Positions 21,791 to 34,479 of a stretch of DNA of 64,000 nucleotides are shown in pieces. The stretch's first letter is position 1; each line of letters begins with the position of its first letter. A program made the translations under genes and the position numbers. This stretch comes from Torreya grandis. Its lineage: Eukaryota > Streptophyta > Pinopsida > Cupressales > Taxaceae. The notes under the pieces are model-generated. The model did no database searches. It was not told the origin of the DNA and saw only the letters and a program-made list of their open reading frames with translations. The stretch spans positions 2,193,501 to 2,257,500 of the forward strand of contig JARHVA010000316.1 in assembly GCA_037957365.1 (NCBI GenBank). The letters run 5' to 3'.

Positions 21791-24700
21791 ACAAATATAT
21801 AATATCTTATAGTTAATTATATATAATATATTATATATTATACAAGTGACATGTTTTAGAGGTTTGTACTTGTATTTTCCCTAGCTTCTTCAAGTTCATC
21901 TATTGAAATACTTTATCATTGTCGAGAATCGAAAAAATATGAATTTTGGGTTAAATTTGTGTGTAAATTATCTGCTTGATGCATTTTGAATCACCATCTA
22001 TAATTCATCACTAGGAAAAATGACATTTTTGTGTACCATCACTGCCTAGCACATCTTGAAATATTTAATTTATTTCATGCTTTGTATGGCCTTGACCTTT
22101 ACTAACACTTTGCCATTTCTCATATTCACTATGAAATAGAGCATCTCTTCCCAAGATAGCTTATTACCATATGAAGGAACACACAACCTCATTTTTCATC
22201 AGAAATATCAAATTGTTGTTGTTTTAAATTTTGAACACAAAAGATGATACATGGTGAGTATCCATGGGTTTCAAGGGAAGTAAGACTAGTTATTTACACT
22301 CTTTCACTTAAAAAAACCCCACTTTACCAAAATCAAAAATTATGCCATCCCTTTCGATGTAACTTGCACCTTCTGGGTAACTACGAGTTTTATGCACTCT
22401 TTCCACATGATTTCATAGGTAACTCACGTTGACTCTTTCTCCATGTTTGGTCAAAGTCTTATTAACAAAACATTAGCACATGTTACATGAATTATCTTAG
22501 AATGACATGGTACAATCAATTTTCACTCGAGTTATATTTGCAATATTGGTTGATTTGATTATGAAAGCACTAAAAAGAAAGCCTAATTACTGACGATTCA
22601 AATAGTAAAGATGGATTCCTATATCAATAAGGTTCATGTAAAAATTAACCCTACCATTAAATATTTTATATTGAATTATAAAATATTGAATTAATTAAAT
22701 CTAGTTTCTAGATATATACTTAACAAGACACATGTGCCTTTCATAGCTTTGTAGTAGTTAGTTACATTGAATGGTCAAGTTGCCCAGCATTGGTATTTTT
22801 TATTTTTAAATCATAAATGAGTTGTGATAGTTGTCTTAGTCAAATAACGTATTTAATTTTCTAACATTGATAATATTTATTTGTAACCCATAGATGCAAT
22901 GCAATTGTTGTCTTAGCTAGACTATATAATTAAGTTGCCTAACATTGACAAAATTTAATTGTAATTCATAAATCTAAAATTATAAATTGTAATGGCCTCT
23001 AAAAAAGAACGTGTATAATTAATAAAAATGATTCAGACTCTAAAATTCTTAATTATTACTTCATATATAATAATTATGTCAAATCAGAAAAAATTGTTAA
23101 CTTCTAAACTTACCAATAATTTAAATATTGTCCAACAGTCTAAAAACCTATTTTTATTGTATAATCACATTTACCCCTCAAATCAATGCATATCATTAAT
23201 TTTTTTGGTGTTGTCAACATTAAATTTGAATATTTATTATAATTCTCCTTTTTAACTTGTTGACATGAATATGTTTATATTTCTTAAAATTGTAATGGCT
23301 TACACATTCAGGAAGTGGCAGAGTACGATGTATGTGTATTAATTTATTACTCATTTTGCTCTCAATAATTCCACAAAATTCTTAAAATTGTTGACTCAAA
23401 AATCCCAGGGCATCTACACCACGAGGCCATTGGCTTAGGTTTTAATATATATTATGTTTTTTTTGCATGGGACAAAGTGGCCCCTATGATTTGGCATAAG
23501 TTTTGTGTCACAATTTTAACCTCCTAATAAAAATGGGAACAAAAACTTATTTACAAGGTCTAGTTTGATTAATGATTGATCTTGCCTAGGTTTGTGGCAC
23601 AATTTTATATCATGAGCCAAAATTTGCTTGTACACCTATGTAAATACTCTTTGTTGAATTGTCTAGAGATTCTTTTCATTATGAATATGTTTTGTTGTTA
23701 GGATTTATAATTTACAAGTGGAGATTGCAATTCTCATTATAAATTGTTTTATTTTTAATAAATATTTATGTGTTATGAACATATTAGTTATATCAGTGAG
23801 TTTTAAATATTGTAAAGTATTTGATAATGTCAATAATTTTAGATTGGTTAAAAATATCTTAAACTTTTAATCAATTAACATATAAATTAATAATTTTAAA
23901 AAAAATTAAATAATTTTTAATATTTAAACATTATAAATATATTAGTTTAAAAATATATATAAAATATCAATTGATTAAAATAAAAATAATTTAATTATTA
24001 TTTAAATTTCGTTATAATATGTTCAATTAAAAAAATATGCATTTGCAATGATATAGTAAAAACTTATTTAATTATTGACAAGATAAAACCTTATTTAAGT
24101 ATCAAATATTTCAAATTCTTAAGAAACATATAATAAATTTATTAAGTTTTTTTGGATGGAATTTTATGTTGATTTTTTGGAAATGAAAATAAAATGAAAA
24201 AATAAATTAAAAAAATTGTTTAAAACATAAATTTCAAGACATTCAAAAATTATTCCAGTAAAAAAATATCATTTCACATACAGAGGTGGGATGAAATATC
24301 AGGGCAAGTCATATGTTTGTTAGGAAATAAAAATGAACTCTTTACACTTAAATTCAATTTTGGAAATGATCATAGAGTAGATGAAAGAGATTGAAAATAT
24401 TATCCAAATGATTGTGATGTCTTATATAATAATTCTAATGGAACATGATGATTCCTTTCACAAATCATGAAAGGGTAATTTTATACCTTTAAGTAAAGCC
24501 TTTCACATGGGTTAATGCACGCGATGGGCCTTTCAAGAATCGAAATGCTTAATTTTATACCTTTAAATAAAGCCTTTCACATGGGTTAATGCACACAATG
24601 GGCCTTTCAAGAATCGGGATGCTTATACCCCTCTTTACATGCACTTTTACACACTTTAATGGATAAAGTAGGTCAAGGTATTTTCACAATCTTTCCTACA

Positions 24701-25318
24701 CAAAATACAACAACTAATTATGACATTTATAACCATGTTTAACCTTTACCAACTCTTAGTAAAGTATTGGAATCACTTTTTCAAGCATTCCAATCCCCTT
24801 TCATCCTTTTTCTATGTTTATATTCATTCATATATTCTATATTTATGTTCTTTTTATTTAAGATATTATGGAATTAAGGGTTAAAGTTGATGTTTCAATA
24901 ATTTTATTTTATTTTATTTATTTATTTGTTTGTTTGTTTGTTTTGTTTTTGGGACATTTATTTATAAAATATTATATTTCAACCAATATAATATAATTCA
25001 TTAAAAAATAAATTTAAAAAATAAAAATATATATATTATATTTGTTTATTTAAATAATATTTAATATTTAAAAAAAAAATGACCTCTTTAAAAACATAAT
25101 TATATTAAATATAAATTTCAAAAATATATGACTATATTTTATGATAAAAAATATAAATTCATAAATACAAGTCTGAATGTTTATTTATATTAATTATAAA
25201 AGTAAATATTTAGAATGAGATGGTATAATCATATATAAATATTGGCTAGGTTCAACCAACTTGTGAAAATACTGTGTAGAAATTTATAGGTATATTATTA
25301 ATTTTTATAATAAGAATT
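21791..25318. other. AT-rich intergenic DNA with short repeats
   Basis: No gene recognised. Contents: an A/T palindrome-rich patch at 21815-21845; a stretch at 24270-24360 related to 20470-20610, 41370-41490 and 44520-44660; a 74-bp tandem duplication at 24477-24624; simple TTTA/TTTG repeats at 24898-24945. Short open frames here (for example 22244-22432 and 23028-23255) show no motifs. Confidence 0.6.
24477..24624 (+). repeat. 74-bp tandem duplication
   Basis: Units 24477-24550 and 24551-24624 both begin AATTTTATACCTTTAA and end in ATGCTT, differing at only a few positions. A single diverged copy of the same sequence lies at about 43260-43340 (CCTTTCAAGAATTAAGATGC). Confidence 0.85.
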
Positions 25319-25351
25319 ATAATTAAAATAATATGAAGAGACGGGAGGGCG

Positions 25352-26830
25352 ATGGCGGGAGCGCAGGCTGGGAGTGGCGTAGGAGTGAACAGGCCGCCGA
25401 CTGGCCCCAGGAAGGAAGGATCTCTACCTGGGGCGTACTCTTGCAACTCAGAACCGTCCCATATTCATGAGCGTTCAAAGCTCAGTAAGGTTAATGGATG
25501 TCTTTTGAGAAGCCAGGACAGACCAGTGGTGGTCATATCCCCTGAAGCTGTGAAAGATGATGTTGAGTACCTTTCTGCCCATACTCTTATTTGTAAATTC
25601 TTGGGTATAAGAATTTCATTGGCTGCCTTAGATGCCTGGATTCGCAGGTCTTGGCATATTGAAGGAGACTTCGACATTATGTTAGCTGGAAACAGCTATT
25701 TTTTAGTCAATTTTTCCTCAGTTGCAGACCGGAACAGGGTCTTTGAGGGGGGCCCTTACTTCTATGACCGTGTGGGGCTTTTTCTTAAACCCTGGCATTC
25801 GGGTTTTAACTCAGCTGATGAATTACCTGCTTGTGTGCCGGTCTGGGTCCGTTTTCCACGGCTCCCTTTGGAGTTTTGGAGGGAGGATGTTCTCAGGCAG
25901 ATTGCGGCCACGCTTGGAACACCGACAGCTATTGCCCATCAATCGTTGGACAAAAAGGTAATTTCTTACGCCCGTGTGTGTGTTGACATTGATTTAAATA
26001 ATCCATTGCCAGATTCCATGGAGATATGTATGGCTTCCTCGTCCTGGATCCAGCAGATTGATTATGAGGCTATCCCTTTTAGATGCCGAATTTGTCATAC
26101 ATATGGCCATCTGCATAGACAGTGTCCACTTGCTGCCAAAGATAGTGGGATTAATCATGACTCTTCCACACCAAAGAATGCAGTCACTGGAAAAGGAACA
26201 GGTAGAGAGAGTAACTCGGTTCATGAAAAGTTGCTATCTGATAGAGCTGTCAAAGGGAAATATCCAGCTGGCAATGACAGATTTGCGCATAGCTCTGCTG
26301 ATCATGCTGGTACAGATTCGGAGGGGTTCACAACAGTGAGGAGACGTATGAGAGGTGGTGGTCAGAAGCGCAAAAATATAGATAGACAAGTTGACATGGG
26401 ATTTAACAGGTTTGAGGCACTAGATAGTATGGCCATTGAGGATGGCTTTCCGAAGGAAGAACAGGGAGAAGCTCTTGAAACGGACCAGCAAGGTTCTGTG
26501 CCTATTGTGGATCAGGATATGATGACATTGCCGTCTCTAGAGCACTCGTTGGGGCCGACTGAAGGTGCAATTGAGACAGAGACTGTAAACCTTGATAAGG
26601 AAGTGAAATGGGCTGACCTTGTCAAGGAAGTTGATGCTGGTAGGAAGGACAAGGGTACTCCTTCTACGCTTGGATTGGCGCAGAGGCCTTTTAAGAAAGC
26701 TAACTCCTCTAATCTCTCTAAGGCGGGGCGAAGAAAGGATTTAGAAAAGATCAAGCTTACTGGTGATCTACTGGTGGAATCAGGGGTTGTTAAAACCTTA
26801 GATGAACATTTCCCCCATGTTCCCCAATGA
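25352..26830 (+). CDS. L1 ORF1 protein (DUF4283 plus CCHC zinc knuckle)
   Basis: An intact 492-residue frame. Residues ~70-235 form a DUF4283-type domain, the RNA-binding-like module of plant L1 ORF1 ('GDFDIMLAGNSYFLVNFSSV', 'VPVWVRFPRLPLEFWREDVL', 'YARVCVDIDLNNPLP'). A CX2CX4HX4C knuckle follows with C245, C248, H253 and C258. The C-terminal half is charged and low in order, ending with a Lys-rich segment. The family product binds L1 RNA to form the ribonucleoprotein. The first ATG is 18 bp inside the element, and the stop TGA (26828-26830) overlaps the ORF2 start. No internal stop or frameshift is seen. Confidence 0.93.
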   Translation: MAGAQAGSGVGVNRPPTGPRKEGSLPGAYSCNSEPSHIHERSKLSKVNGCLLRSQDRPVVVISPEAVKDDVEYLSAHTLICKFLGIRISLAALDAWIRRSWHIEGDFDIMLAGNSYFLVNFSSVADRNRVFEGGPYFYDRVGLFLKPWHSGFNSADELPACVPVWVRFPRLPLEFWREDVLRQIAATLGTPTAIAHQSLDKKVISYARVCVDIDLNNPLPDSMEICMASSSWIQQIDYEAIPFRCRICHTYGHLHRQCPLAAKDSGINHDSSTPKNAVTGKGTGRESNSVHEKLLSDRAVKGKYPAGNDRFAHSSADHAGTDSEGFTTVRRRMRGGGQKRKNIDRQVDMGFNRFEALDSMAIEDGFPKEEQGEALETDQQGSVPIVDQDMMTLPSLEHSLGPTEGAIETETVNLDKEVKWADLVKEVDAGRKDKGTPSTLGLAQRPFKKANSSNLSKAGRRKDLEKIKLTGDLLVESGVVKTLDEHFPHVPQ

Positions 26831-29800
26831 TTGTCTTATCATGGAATGTGAGGGGTTTGAACAGCTCCCCCAGACAAAAGGTTGTTCGAAGATTGGTGTT
26901 AGATCATACTCCGGATATCCTGTGTATCCAGGAAACGAAAGTGTCAATTGATTTACTGTTTGCTTGTTTGCCAAAAATTTGGTGTTCTGGCCATTTTCAA
27001 GGTGTTGGAGCGTTGGGAAGCTCTGGGGGTTTAGCAACTTGCTGGGACCCGAGAAAGATATTGCCCCTTCATTGGTTTACCTGCATTTCTGCCCTCTCCA
27101 TGGTTGCCTCATCTCTTGACACCGGGGAATTGATTCTTGTCACTAATGTCTATGCGCCGGTTGACATAGATGGACAACTTCTGCTTTGGGAACATATTCG
27201 TTATGTTCGTAGCTGCCACCCGTTCTTACCGTGGATTGTTATGGGAGACTTTAATGCTGTTATGAATTTGGAGGAGAAAAGAGGAGGGCTGTCCCGGCTG
27301 GGTCCCTCTACCGAGTGCCTTCGCAATAATGTTGAGACTCTGCGCCTCTCTGATGTTAGTCCCTCCAATGGAATGTTTACCTGGAGCAACAGAAGATTAG
27401 GTTCTGCTGCCATTTCAGAGCGTCTTGATAGATTTCTTGTTTCCTGTTTCTGGAGGTCTAGTGCCTTCTCTCTCACCTCGGATATCTTGGATTGGAATGG
27501 GTCGGACCATTGGCCCATCAGGCTCTCCATAAATCTTATTGAGGGACCTAAAAAACCCCCCTTTAAGTTTCAACTGATGTGGCTTCGTGACTCTTCTCTC
27601 CAGGAGTGCATGGAACTGTGGTGGAGACAGGGGGCGCCGGCTCACGGTACAGCTATGTATTCCTTCCAAAAAAAACTGCAGTATGTCAAGAGAAAATTGC
27701 AGATTTGGAATAGAAAGTGTTTCGGTAATTTACATGGTATGAGGAAGAGGGCACAGGATGAGCTGGCTGCAATCACAAGGCAAATTAGAGACTCTGGTCT
27801 CTTGGAATCGCTGAGTCAGGAGGAGGCTAGAGCTGCCAGCTCCCTGGAGGAATGGGAATTACGTGAAGAAATTTATTGGAAGCAAAAGGCGCGGATAGAC
27901 TGGCTGCAAGAAGGTGATAAGAATACGGCTTTTTTTCATAAGTCGGTTCAAGCGCGGAGAAATAGAAATGTTATTACTTCTCTTGTTGCCCAGGATGGGA
28001 GGCGGGTGACTTCTTCTCAAGCTATCAGTGAGGAAGTTGTTAGCTTCTTTTCGGCTCTCTTTGCTGATGATTTGGCTCCTGCTGATGAAGCGGAATTGGC
28101 TGTCCTTTCTTGCATTCCCCAGTTGGTGAGTGCGGATATGAATGATTGTCTCATGAAGCCCATTGGGATGGCCGAGGTGGAGAAGGTTGTTTTCAGCATG
28201 AAGAGAGGCAAAGCACCTGGCCCGGATGGGTTTCCGGTGGATTTTTTTCAGAGCTTTTGGAGCATCATCAAGCAGGACCTTATGGCTGTCATACAGGAGT
28301 CGCACACTAATAAGGAAATGCTCAAAGCTCTAAATGCTACTTTTCTTGTTCTGATTCCGAAGAAGGAGCAGCCTATTCAGCTTGATGAGTATAGGCCCAT
28401 TGCGCTTTGTAATGTGGTCTATAAAATCATCACCAAGCTTATAGCGCTGAGGCTTAAAATTTATCTTCCCAGGCTTATTTCGGAGGAACAAGGGGGCTTT
28501 GTGGCCGGTAAGCAGATTTTGGACGGAGTTGTCTTAGCTTCGGAAGCTATTCATTCTATGAGTACGTCCCAGGAGCGGGGAATGTTCATTAAGCTTGATC
28601 TTGCTAAAGCTTACGACAGAGTTAGCTGGAGATTTTTGCAAAAAGTCCTTTTGGCGTTCGGATTTAAGCGGGATTGGATTTGTTGGGTGATGAGCTGTAT
28701 CACGTCACCTTCCTTCTCGGTCCTTATCAATGGGACTCCTTCTGAGCTTCTTGGTGCCTCCAGGGGTCTTCGCCAGGGGGACCCGTTGTCCCCATACCTG
28801 TTTATCATTCTTGCGGAGGGCCTTGGCAGGCTCTTCAAATACCGTGTCTCTCAGAATGTCATACAGGGTTGGAGGTGGGGAGAGGGATCCTCTCCTCTCA
28901 CCCATTTACAATTTGTGGATGACACTATTTTGACTGGGAGTGCTCGTATAAGTGAGGCGGAGGCTTTCCGTCACACTTTGGACACTTACCTGGCAGCTTC
29001 CGGGCAAAAAATTAATGAGCATAAGTCTTCTATTTTCTTTTTCAACACTCCGAAGCTCATCCAGAGAAGGATCACCACTATTTTACGCTTTCAGACTTAG
29101 AGCCTGCGGGTTATTTACCTTGGCATTCCCATTGTGGTGGGAAGACAGCCTAGGCTGTATTGGCAGAATATTCTTGATAAGCTGAGACTTAAGGTGAGTC
29201 ACTGGACTCATAGATGGCTATCTACTGCGGGTCGTGTGACTCTTCTTCAATCAGTCATCCAGGCGCTCCCGATATATCGTTGTATGGTGCAGGCTGCCCC
29301 GACTTATTTTCTGAAGGAATTTGATTCCCTCTCGAGACAGTTTCTTTGGAGCGGAAATTTGCAGAATAACAAGTGGAGTCTCGTTAATTGGGATACTGTT
29401 TGTAGACCGAAGAGGGATGGGGGCCTTGGTTTACGCTCGGCTATCTTGGCCAGTCAGGCCCTTGCTGCCAAGCTCTATTGGAGGTGGTGTTCCAGCTATT
29501 CGTCTCTTTGGGCCCGAGTTCTGGTGACTAAGTATTTCCCGGGAGTGGATCCTCATGTGATTCCCAGGCTCCCGCTTGAGGGCAGAGGGTCTATGGTGTG
29601 GAACACTCTCAAGCGGGGAGCGCAGCTGGTAAAAGATAGCTTGTTTTGGGTTTGCAGGAGTGGTATGGATGCTTTCTTCTGGGAGGACTCTTGGGATGGT
29701 GAACCTCCGCTTTTTTCGTCGCATCCGCATTTACAGGAGTTAGGAGCTGTGTTTCTCGCGACTGGTTGGCATAAGGTGGAACATTATAAAGAGGTTTTCG

Positions 29801-31134
29801 ATTTGGGAACTACTGTTGGTTGCAGATGGAAGGACTCGTCCGAGTGGCCGCCTGGGGGCTCTGCAGAAGATAGGAAGGAATTAGTATGCATCCTGGCTTC
29901 CAGAGGTTGTAGTTCCCTGCAGGGTAGAGATGAGCTGGCGTGGGGAGGGGATGATACTGGTCATTATACTGTGGCGTCTGGATATCTTGCTCTGACTAGA
30001 CACCTCCCGCTTCGTGGTCTGTTTGCTTGGGGCAAAAAAATTTGGAATCAGAACTCGTGGCCCAAGTGCAATTTTTTCCTATGGCTGCTTACTCACAACA
30101 GGTGTCTCACCTGGGAAAATCTTTGCAAGAGAGGTTTTCAGGGACCTTCCAGGTGTGTTTTGTGTTTTAACTGTGATGAAAATGGAGCTCATATTTTTTT
30201 CCAGTGTAAGTACGCTCTGCAGCTATGGCATTGCTGGTGGGAGGCGTGGAGGCTGCCTTGCTGGCATGCTTCGTCTCTTGTGGACTTCTGGAGTCGATGG
30301 GGTCAGGCTCCTACCAAGAATTTCTTTTTATGTAGCACCTGGTCTGTGGGTCCCTCCTTTATCTTATGGAACCTGTGGATTGAGAGAAATAAAAGAATTT
30401 TTAGAGGCGTCCAGCTGGATGTGCAGACTCTGTGGGCAAAGGTTAGCCGTGCGATTCAAGAAACTCTAAGTGTCAAGTGTGCTGAGGTGCAGGGGATCGA
30501 CCCTGAAGATAATACTTTGTGTTTGCGCCTTGGCTTGGCGCCGAACTTGAGACGTTCTGGAGATCCGACCTGTCACTTGGGGAGTGGCTGTAGACAGAAG
30601 TTGCGCCCTGTTGATAGAGAGGGCCGGTGGCAGCCCCTAGTGGACGGTTTCATTAAAATTAACACCGACGGCTCCTCTCGGGGCAATCCTGGTGCGGCTG
30701 GCATAGGTGGCATTGCTAGGAATAGTGCTGGTGGTGTTCAGTTCCTGTTTTCGGTCTACAAAGGCCAGTATACTAACAACTTCATGGAAGCCGAGGCCAT
30801 CCTGGAGGCGGTGAAGGTGTGCTGTCTGAATGGCTGGAGTAATATCGTTTGTGAATCCGATTCGCAAATTGTTGTTAATCTTTTGAATAAAGGTATGTCT
30901 GGTAAAGTTGAGTGGCACCTCAATGAGCTTATTTAGCAGATTCTGCAATTAAGCTCTTCTCTGCAATCGATTTCTTTTAACTACATTCCCCGTGAATGGA
31001 ATGCTGTGGCGGATTGCCTTGCCAAATGGGCGTCGGAACAAGGCCCCTCTTGGAATATTACGGATAGTACTATGATCCCTAGTAGTTTATATCAGCAACT
31101 GGTTCAACTGTTGGACCAGGACAATGCTATGTAA
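26827..31134 (+). pseudogene. L1 ORF2: endonuclease, reverse transcriptase, zinc finger, RNase H (two TAG stops)
   Basis: One frame of 1,435 codons from ATG 26827 to TAA 31132-31134, broken only by TAG at codon 758 (29098-29100) and codon 1370 (30934-30936). The AP-endonuclease has N7, E36, Y109, D141/N143 and D227/H228 in 'SDHWPI'. RT has 'KAPGPDGFPVDFF' at ~461 and F-V-D-D at 696-699, then a zf-RVT region ('WPKCNFFLWLLTHNRCLT'). The C-terminal RNase H has D1281, E1323, D1345 and D1396. The first TAG lies after the RT active site and the second inside RNase H between D1345 and D1396. The family enzyme performs target-primed reverse transcription. ATG overlaps the ORF1 stop by ATGA. Confidence 0.95.
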
Positions 31135-31205
31135 CTGTGGTTTTTCTTGTTTTTAATATATTTTTACCCCTCTTTTAGTTAAAAAAAAAATAATTAAAAT
31201 AATAT

Positions 31206-31316
31206 ACATTTTCTAATGTGATTAGTTTAATTGGCTAGTGGGTTTGTTGGTATAGGTCAAATTCATATTGATGAGTGTCTTTAAAGACATGCAAATTTAT
31301 ATTTCACATTAATGGT

Positions 31317-31373
<57 letters not shown>

Positions 31374-31595
31374 AGAATTCAAGTCTTTAGTCCAAAATAC
31401 ATACAAATTATAACTCAAATACACACACATTACAATTTGCTAATTTTTTTAGACACTTAGAAATATTTATCATTAATTTTAGAAACAAATAAAGTTACAT
31501 AAATACATACACATTATAACGTGAAAATATCTAAACAAAAAATATATAGAATTGTTAAAAGATGTTGATGCTAGAGGATGACATTAGATGATCCA
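31206..31595. other. Spacer with CA microsatellite
   Basis: AT-rich sequence between the L1 and the next LTR element. It contains an uninterrupted (CA)n run of about 26 units at 31318-31371, which makes an open frame here translate as His-Thr repeats with no coding meaning. Nothing else is recognised. Confidence 0.85.
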
Positions 31596-32398
31596 TGGTA
31601 TAAGTGCCCATGAACCAAGCATGTGAAGGGAAACTGTGTATTAGAGATAATGTGTATGGTTATGCAAAGTGAATATACAAAGAACTACTTAGACAAACCA
31701 AACAACACACATTAAAGGAAAGCGTAAGTCTTATACTTGTATAAATGCAACTTCTATTCAATGAGAGTGAATAGGGAAAAGAATACATTGATGCGCAATT
31801 CATGTATGATAGATTAGATATACATAGCATGCTACTAATTGTTATAATTTTTTATGGCATCGATTGTGGATTGTATCGACCCTTGGTTGGATGCATATGT
31901 TACATATTTATACATAAAATACAATAAGTATTTAAAATTATTATAAGTTACAAAGAATATTGTTATAATTCGTTTCATCTTCCTTGTTGGGCAAATGTTG
32001 AGCTTCTAGATACATGGCAACTAATGGTCCAACTAGAGAAATGATAGATTCCATGTTTTGGAGTACCACTTAACAATCCATGCATTCATAACAGGTTCAA
32101 ATATGGATGTGTTAGAGCTGAGACAGGTATAGGTGTGTGAGTCTACGAGTAAGTGCCAATGAGGTGTGTGTGACTATGAGTTAATTTGGTGTATATGAGT
32201 GCATAGAATTTCAATACAATGCGATTTGGGTGCATAGGTATACAAACAAGCATGAGAGTGAGATTAATATCAACACAGATAAGTGTTTAGGATTGTGTAA
32301 AATGTGCAAGTATGCCACAATAAGGACAAATAGAGATGTGTGTTTTGTAGGAGCTATGCATAGATCATTTACCCTTTATTGAAGAGTAATGGACTACA
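31596..32398 (-). repeat. 3' LTR of minus-strand gypsy element
   Basis: Aligns with 36937-37741 along its whole length, for example TAAATGCAACTTCTATTCAA and ATGCATATGTTACATATTTA in both. The two have many substitutions and small gaps, indicating an old insertion. Confidence 0.82.
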
Positions 32399-32566
32399 TT
32401 TCATCCTTGTGTAACTACTATAATTACATGTGAAGTAGTTGACATTTGTACCACTTGGATTGATCATCATACTACCCCACTTTGACCACTTTGAAAATTT
32501 GATGTGTGTTATGACAGGTGTGTGTGCCAATTACTTCAATGATTGGTCCTTGTCTATGAGACACAA

Positions 32567-34100
32567 TTATTTGATATCAAGATCATAAGGATGTTGTGTC
32601 ACTATTGGTTTAAGAAGTGGAGGAACATAAGGTTGGAGGATCTCCACATTAAAGACTGGGTGCATACCCAAGTAGGGAGGTAAATCAAGAATGAATTTAT
32701 CCTCACCAGCTACACACAAAATGGTGTAAGGACCATCATGTAGAGGCTTGATCTTTGATTGTGGAGCTTTAAAGTGATCCTTCTGAAGATGAAACTAGAA
32801 TTTGTCTCCAACTCAGAAAGTATGAGGCGTGAGATGCACGTCTTGGCACTCTTTTTACTTTATTTGTTTATGAGAAAGGATTGTTAAACCTATTGATAAA
32901 AAAATTTAATGTGACGTAAAATATATCAGTTTTATCCACTTTTTATTCCTGTGTGTGTAACTTAGTGTCGGTTAGTACATCATAGGAAATGTCTAGATTT
33001 GTCGCTTGTTAAAACCTAATACATGTTTGGAATGGACTATGCCCCATATATTTGTAAGGTTATATGTTGTAGGCATGTTGAATGTACAAGAGATTTTCAT
33101 CCCAAGTGCAATCATATGCATAGTTGTACATTTGTGGAAGATAAAAATGTGTTTGTTTAAAAAAAATATTTTTCCATTTATTTGTGGATGAAAATTTGTC
33201 AATCGGTTGAGTTGTATACCCATTAATATTCATAATGCTTTCCATAAATGACTCACAAAGTGTAGATCCTGATCGGATATGATGGATGTTAGGATCCAAA
33301 TTAAACCCAAACATCATTGAATAAGGTTGGTGCAGTGTTAGATACATCAATGTCCTTCTTGCAAGCAACCATGATAGCCATATTTGAAAACCTATCTGCT
33401 ATGATGAACACAAATTCATACTATCATTTCATCATAGGCAACCTAATCATGAAATCCATCCTAATAGATTTTAATGGTATAAATGGAACTAGTAGAAGTG
33501 TTTAAATTCTTAGGTTCCTATTTTTGGGCTTAGTGATGTAATAAGGAATGCAATACTTGATGTGGCATTCCACTTATGTTTTCATGCAAAACCAAAAGAA
33601 GTAAAAATAAAATATAGCTGAGTCTTTATCACATCAAAGTATCCTAAGGTCTTGCCATAGTGGACCTCCCAAATGATTATTTGATGAAGTGCACCACCAA
33701 GAGCTTAGAGATGTTTGATCTTATAGAGAAGTTATTAAGATAATTATAAATTTTAAACTTATTCACCTTGAGCGAGGCAAGTGCAAATTTTTATGAAGTC
33801 TTGATTAGCTAAGTAGAGGGATACCTAGTCTACAATGTTATGACCATGAATGTCCTTCACTATGATGATCATGTGAATTGAATGTTGACTAGGGAATTTT
33901 TTCTCCATATTATTCTTCCCTTTATTTTTCTTGATCATGACATAAAACTATTGCTAGGTAATTCATCCATTTTATGTGGTGCACATTCTTTAAATTGCTC
34001 TATGTCTATAGAAACTAAAGTGGATTATGATTGGAATGAACAACTATCTCCCTCCCCAAGATGTAGTGATGTCATTGCTTAAGTACTTCATAATTTCATA
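32567..34100 (-). pseudogene. gypsy integrase with C-terminal GPY module, degraded
   Basis: From the minus-strand stop at 32567-32569 upward, the C-terminal module reads 'LQKDHFKAPQSKIKPLHDGP' then 'YTILCVAGEDKFILDLPPYL' and 'GMHPVFNVEILQPY', the GPY/F-containing tail of gypsy integrase, well preserved. Upstream, about 33300-33500, core text is readable across stops ('DRFSNMAIMVACKKDIDVSN', 'TAPTLFNDVW'). The catalytic triad cannot be followed fully because of stops and shifts between 33060 and 33370. From about 33500 to 34100 only scattered similarity remains. Confidence 0.78.
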
Positions 34101-34479
34101 TAATTTTTTTTCACAAGTGGAATGCCTTTGCATTGTATCATTTAACTTCTTTGAATGGTAGGTGACCAGATGTCCATGTTACATGAGTATTATGCTAAGT
34201 GCATACTCAAAAGCATTAGTGTGAAGCTCAAAGGATTGTGTAATGTTAGGTATTACAAGTATAAGCCCTATGTAGAGGCATTTATTAAGGGCCTCAAAAG
34301 TGCATCATTGCATAGGATTCTAGTCAAACTTGGCTTTCACGCATGTTATTTAGTTGAGTAACCAAGGTATGTGTGAGAAATTAAGGATGACTCTGTGGTA
34401 AAAGTTTGCAAGTCCAAGAAAGATCCTCAATTATATGAGATTACATAAAGTAGGCAAAACATGGATCATTTTGATATTT

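Larger units (their letters stand above)
25319..31205 (+). mobile_element. Near-intact LINE-1 (L1) retrotransposon with perfect target-site duplications
   Basis: ATAATTAAAATAATAT occurs at 25319-25334 and again at 31190-31205 directly after an A-tract (31181-31190; one A is shared with the repeat). Between them lies ORF1, then ORF2 with endonuclease, RT, zinc-binding region and a plant-type RNase H, a ~46-bp 3' UTR and the A-tail. Only 17 bp precede the ORF1 ATG, so the 5' UTR is either minimal or clipped. The body is clearly more GC-rich than its surroundings. Identical flanks and little decay make it the youngest insertion in the window. Confidence 0.97.

Noticed and set aside
27859..28305. 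148-codon minus-strand frame
   Set aside because: Shadow of L1 ORF2, which has clear domains on the plus strand.
31275..31460. 61-codon frame with a His-Thr repeat
   Set aside because: Translation of the CA microsatellite.
33882..34361. Plus-strand frames of 66 and 68 codons inside the minus-strand gypsy element
   Set aside because: They are antisense to the decayed RNase H/integrase region and show no motif.
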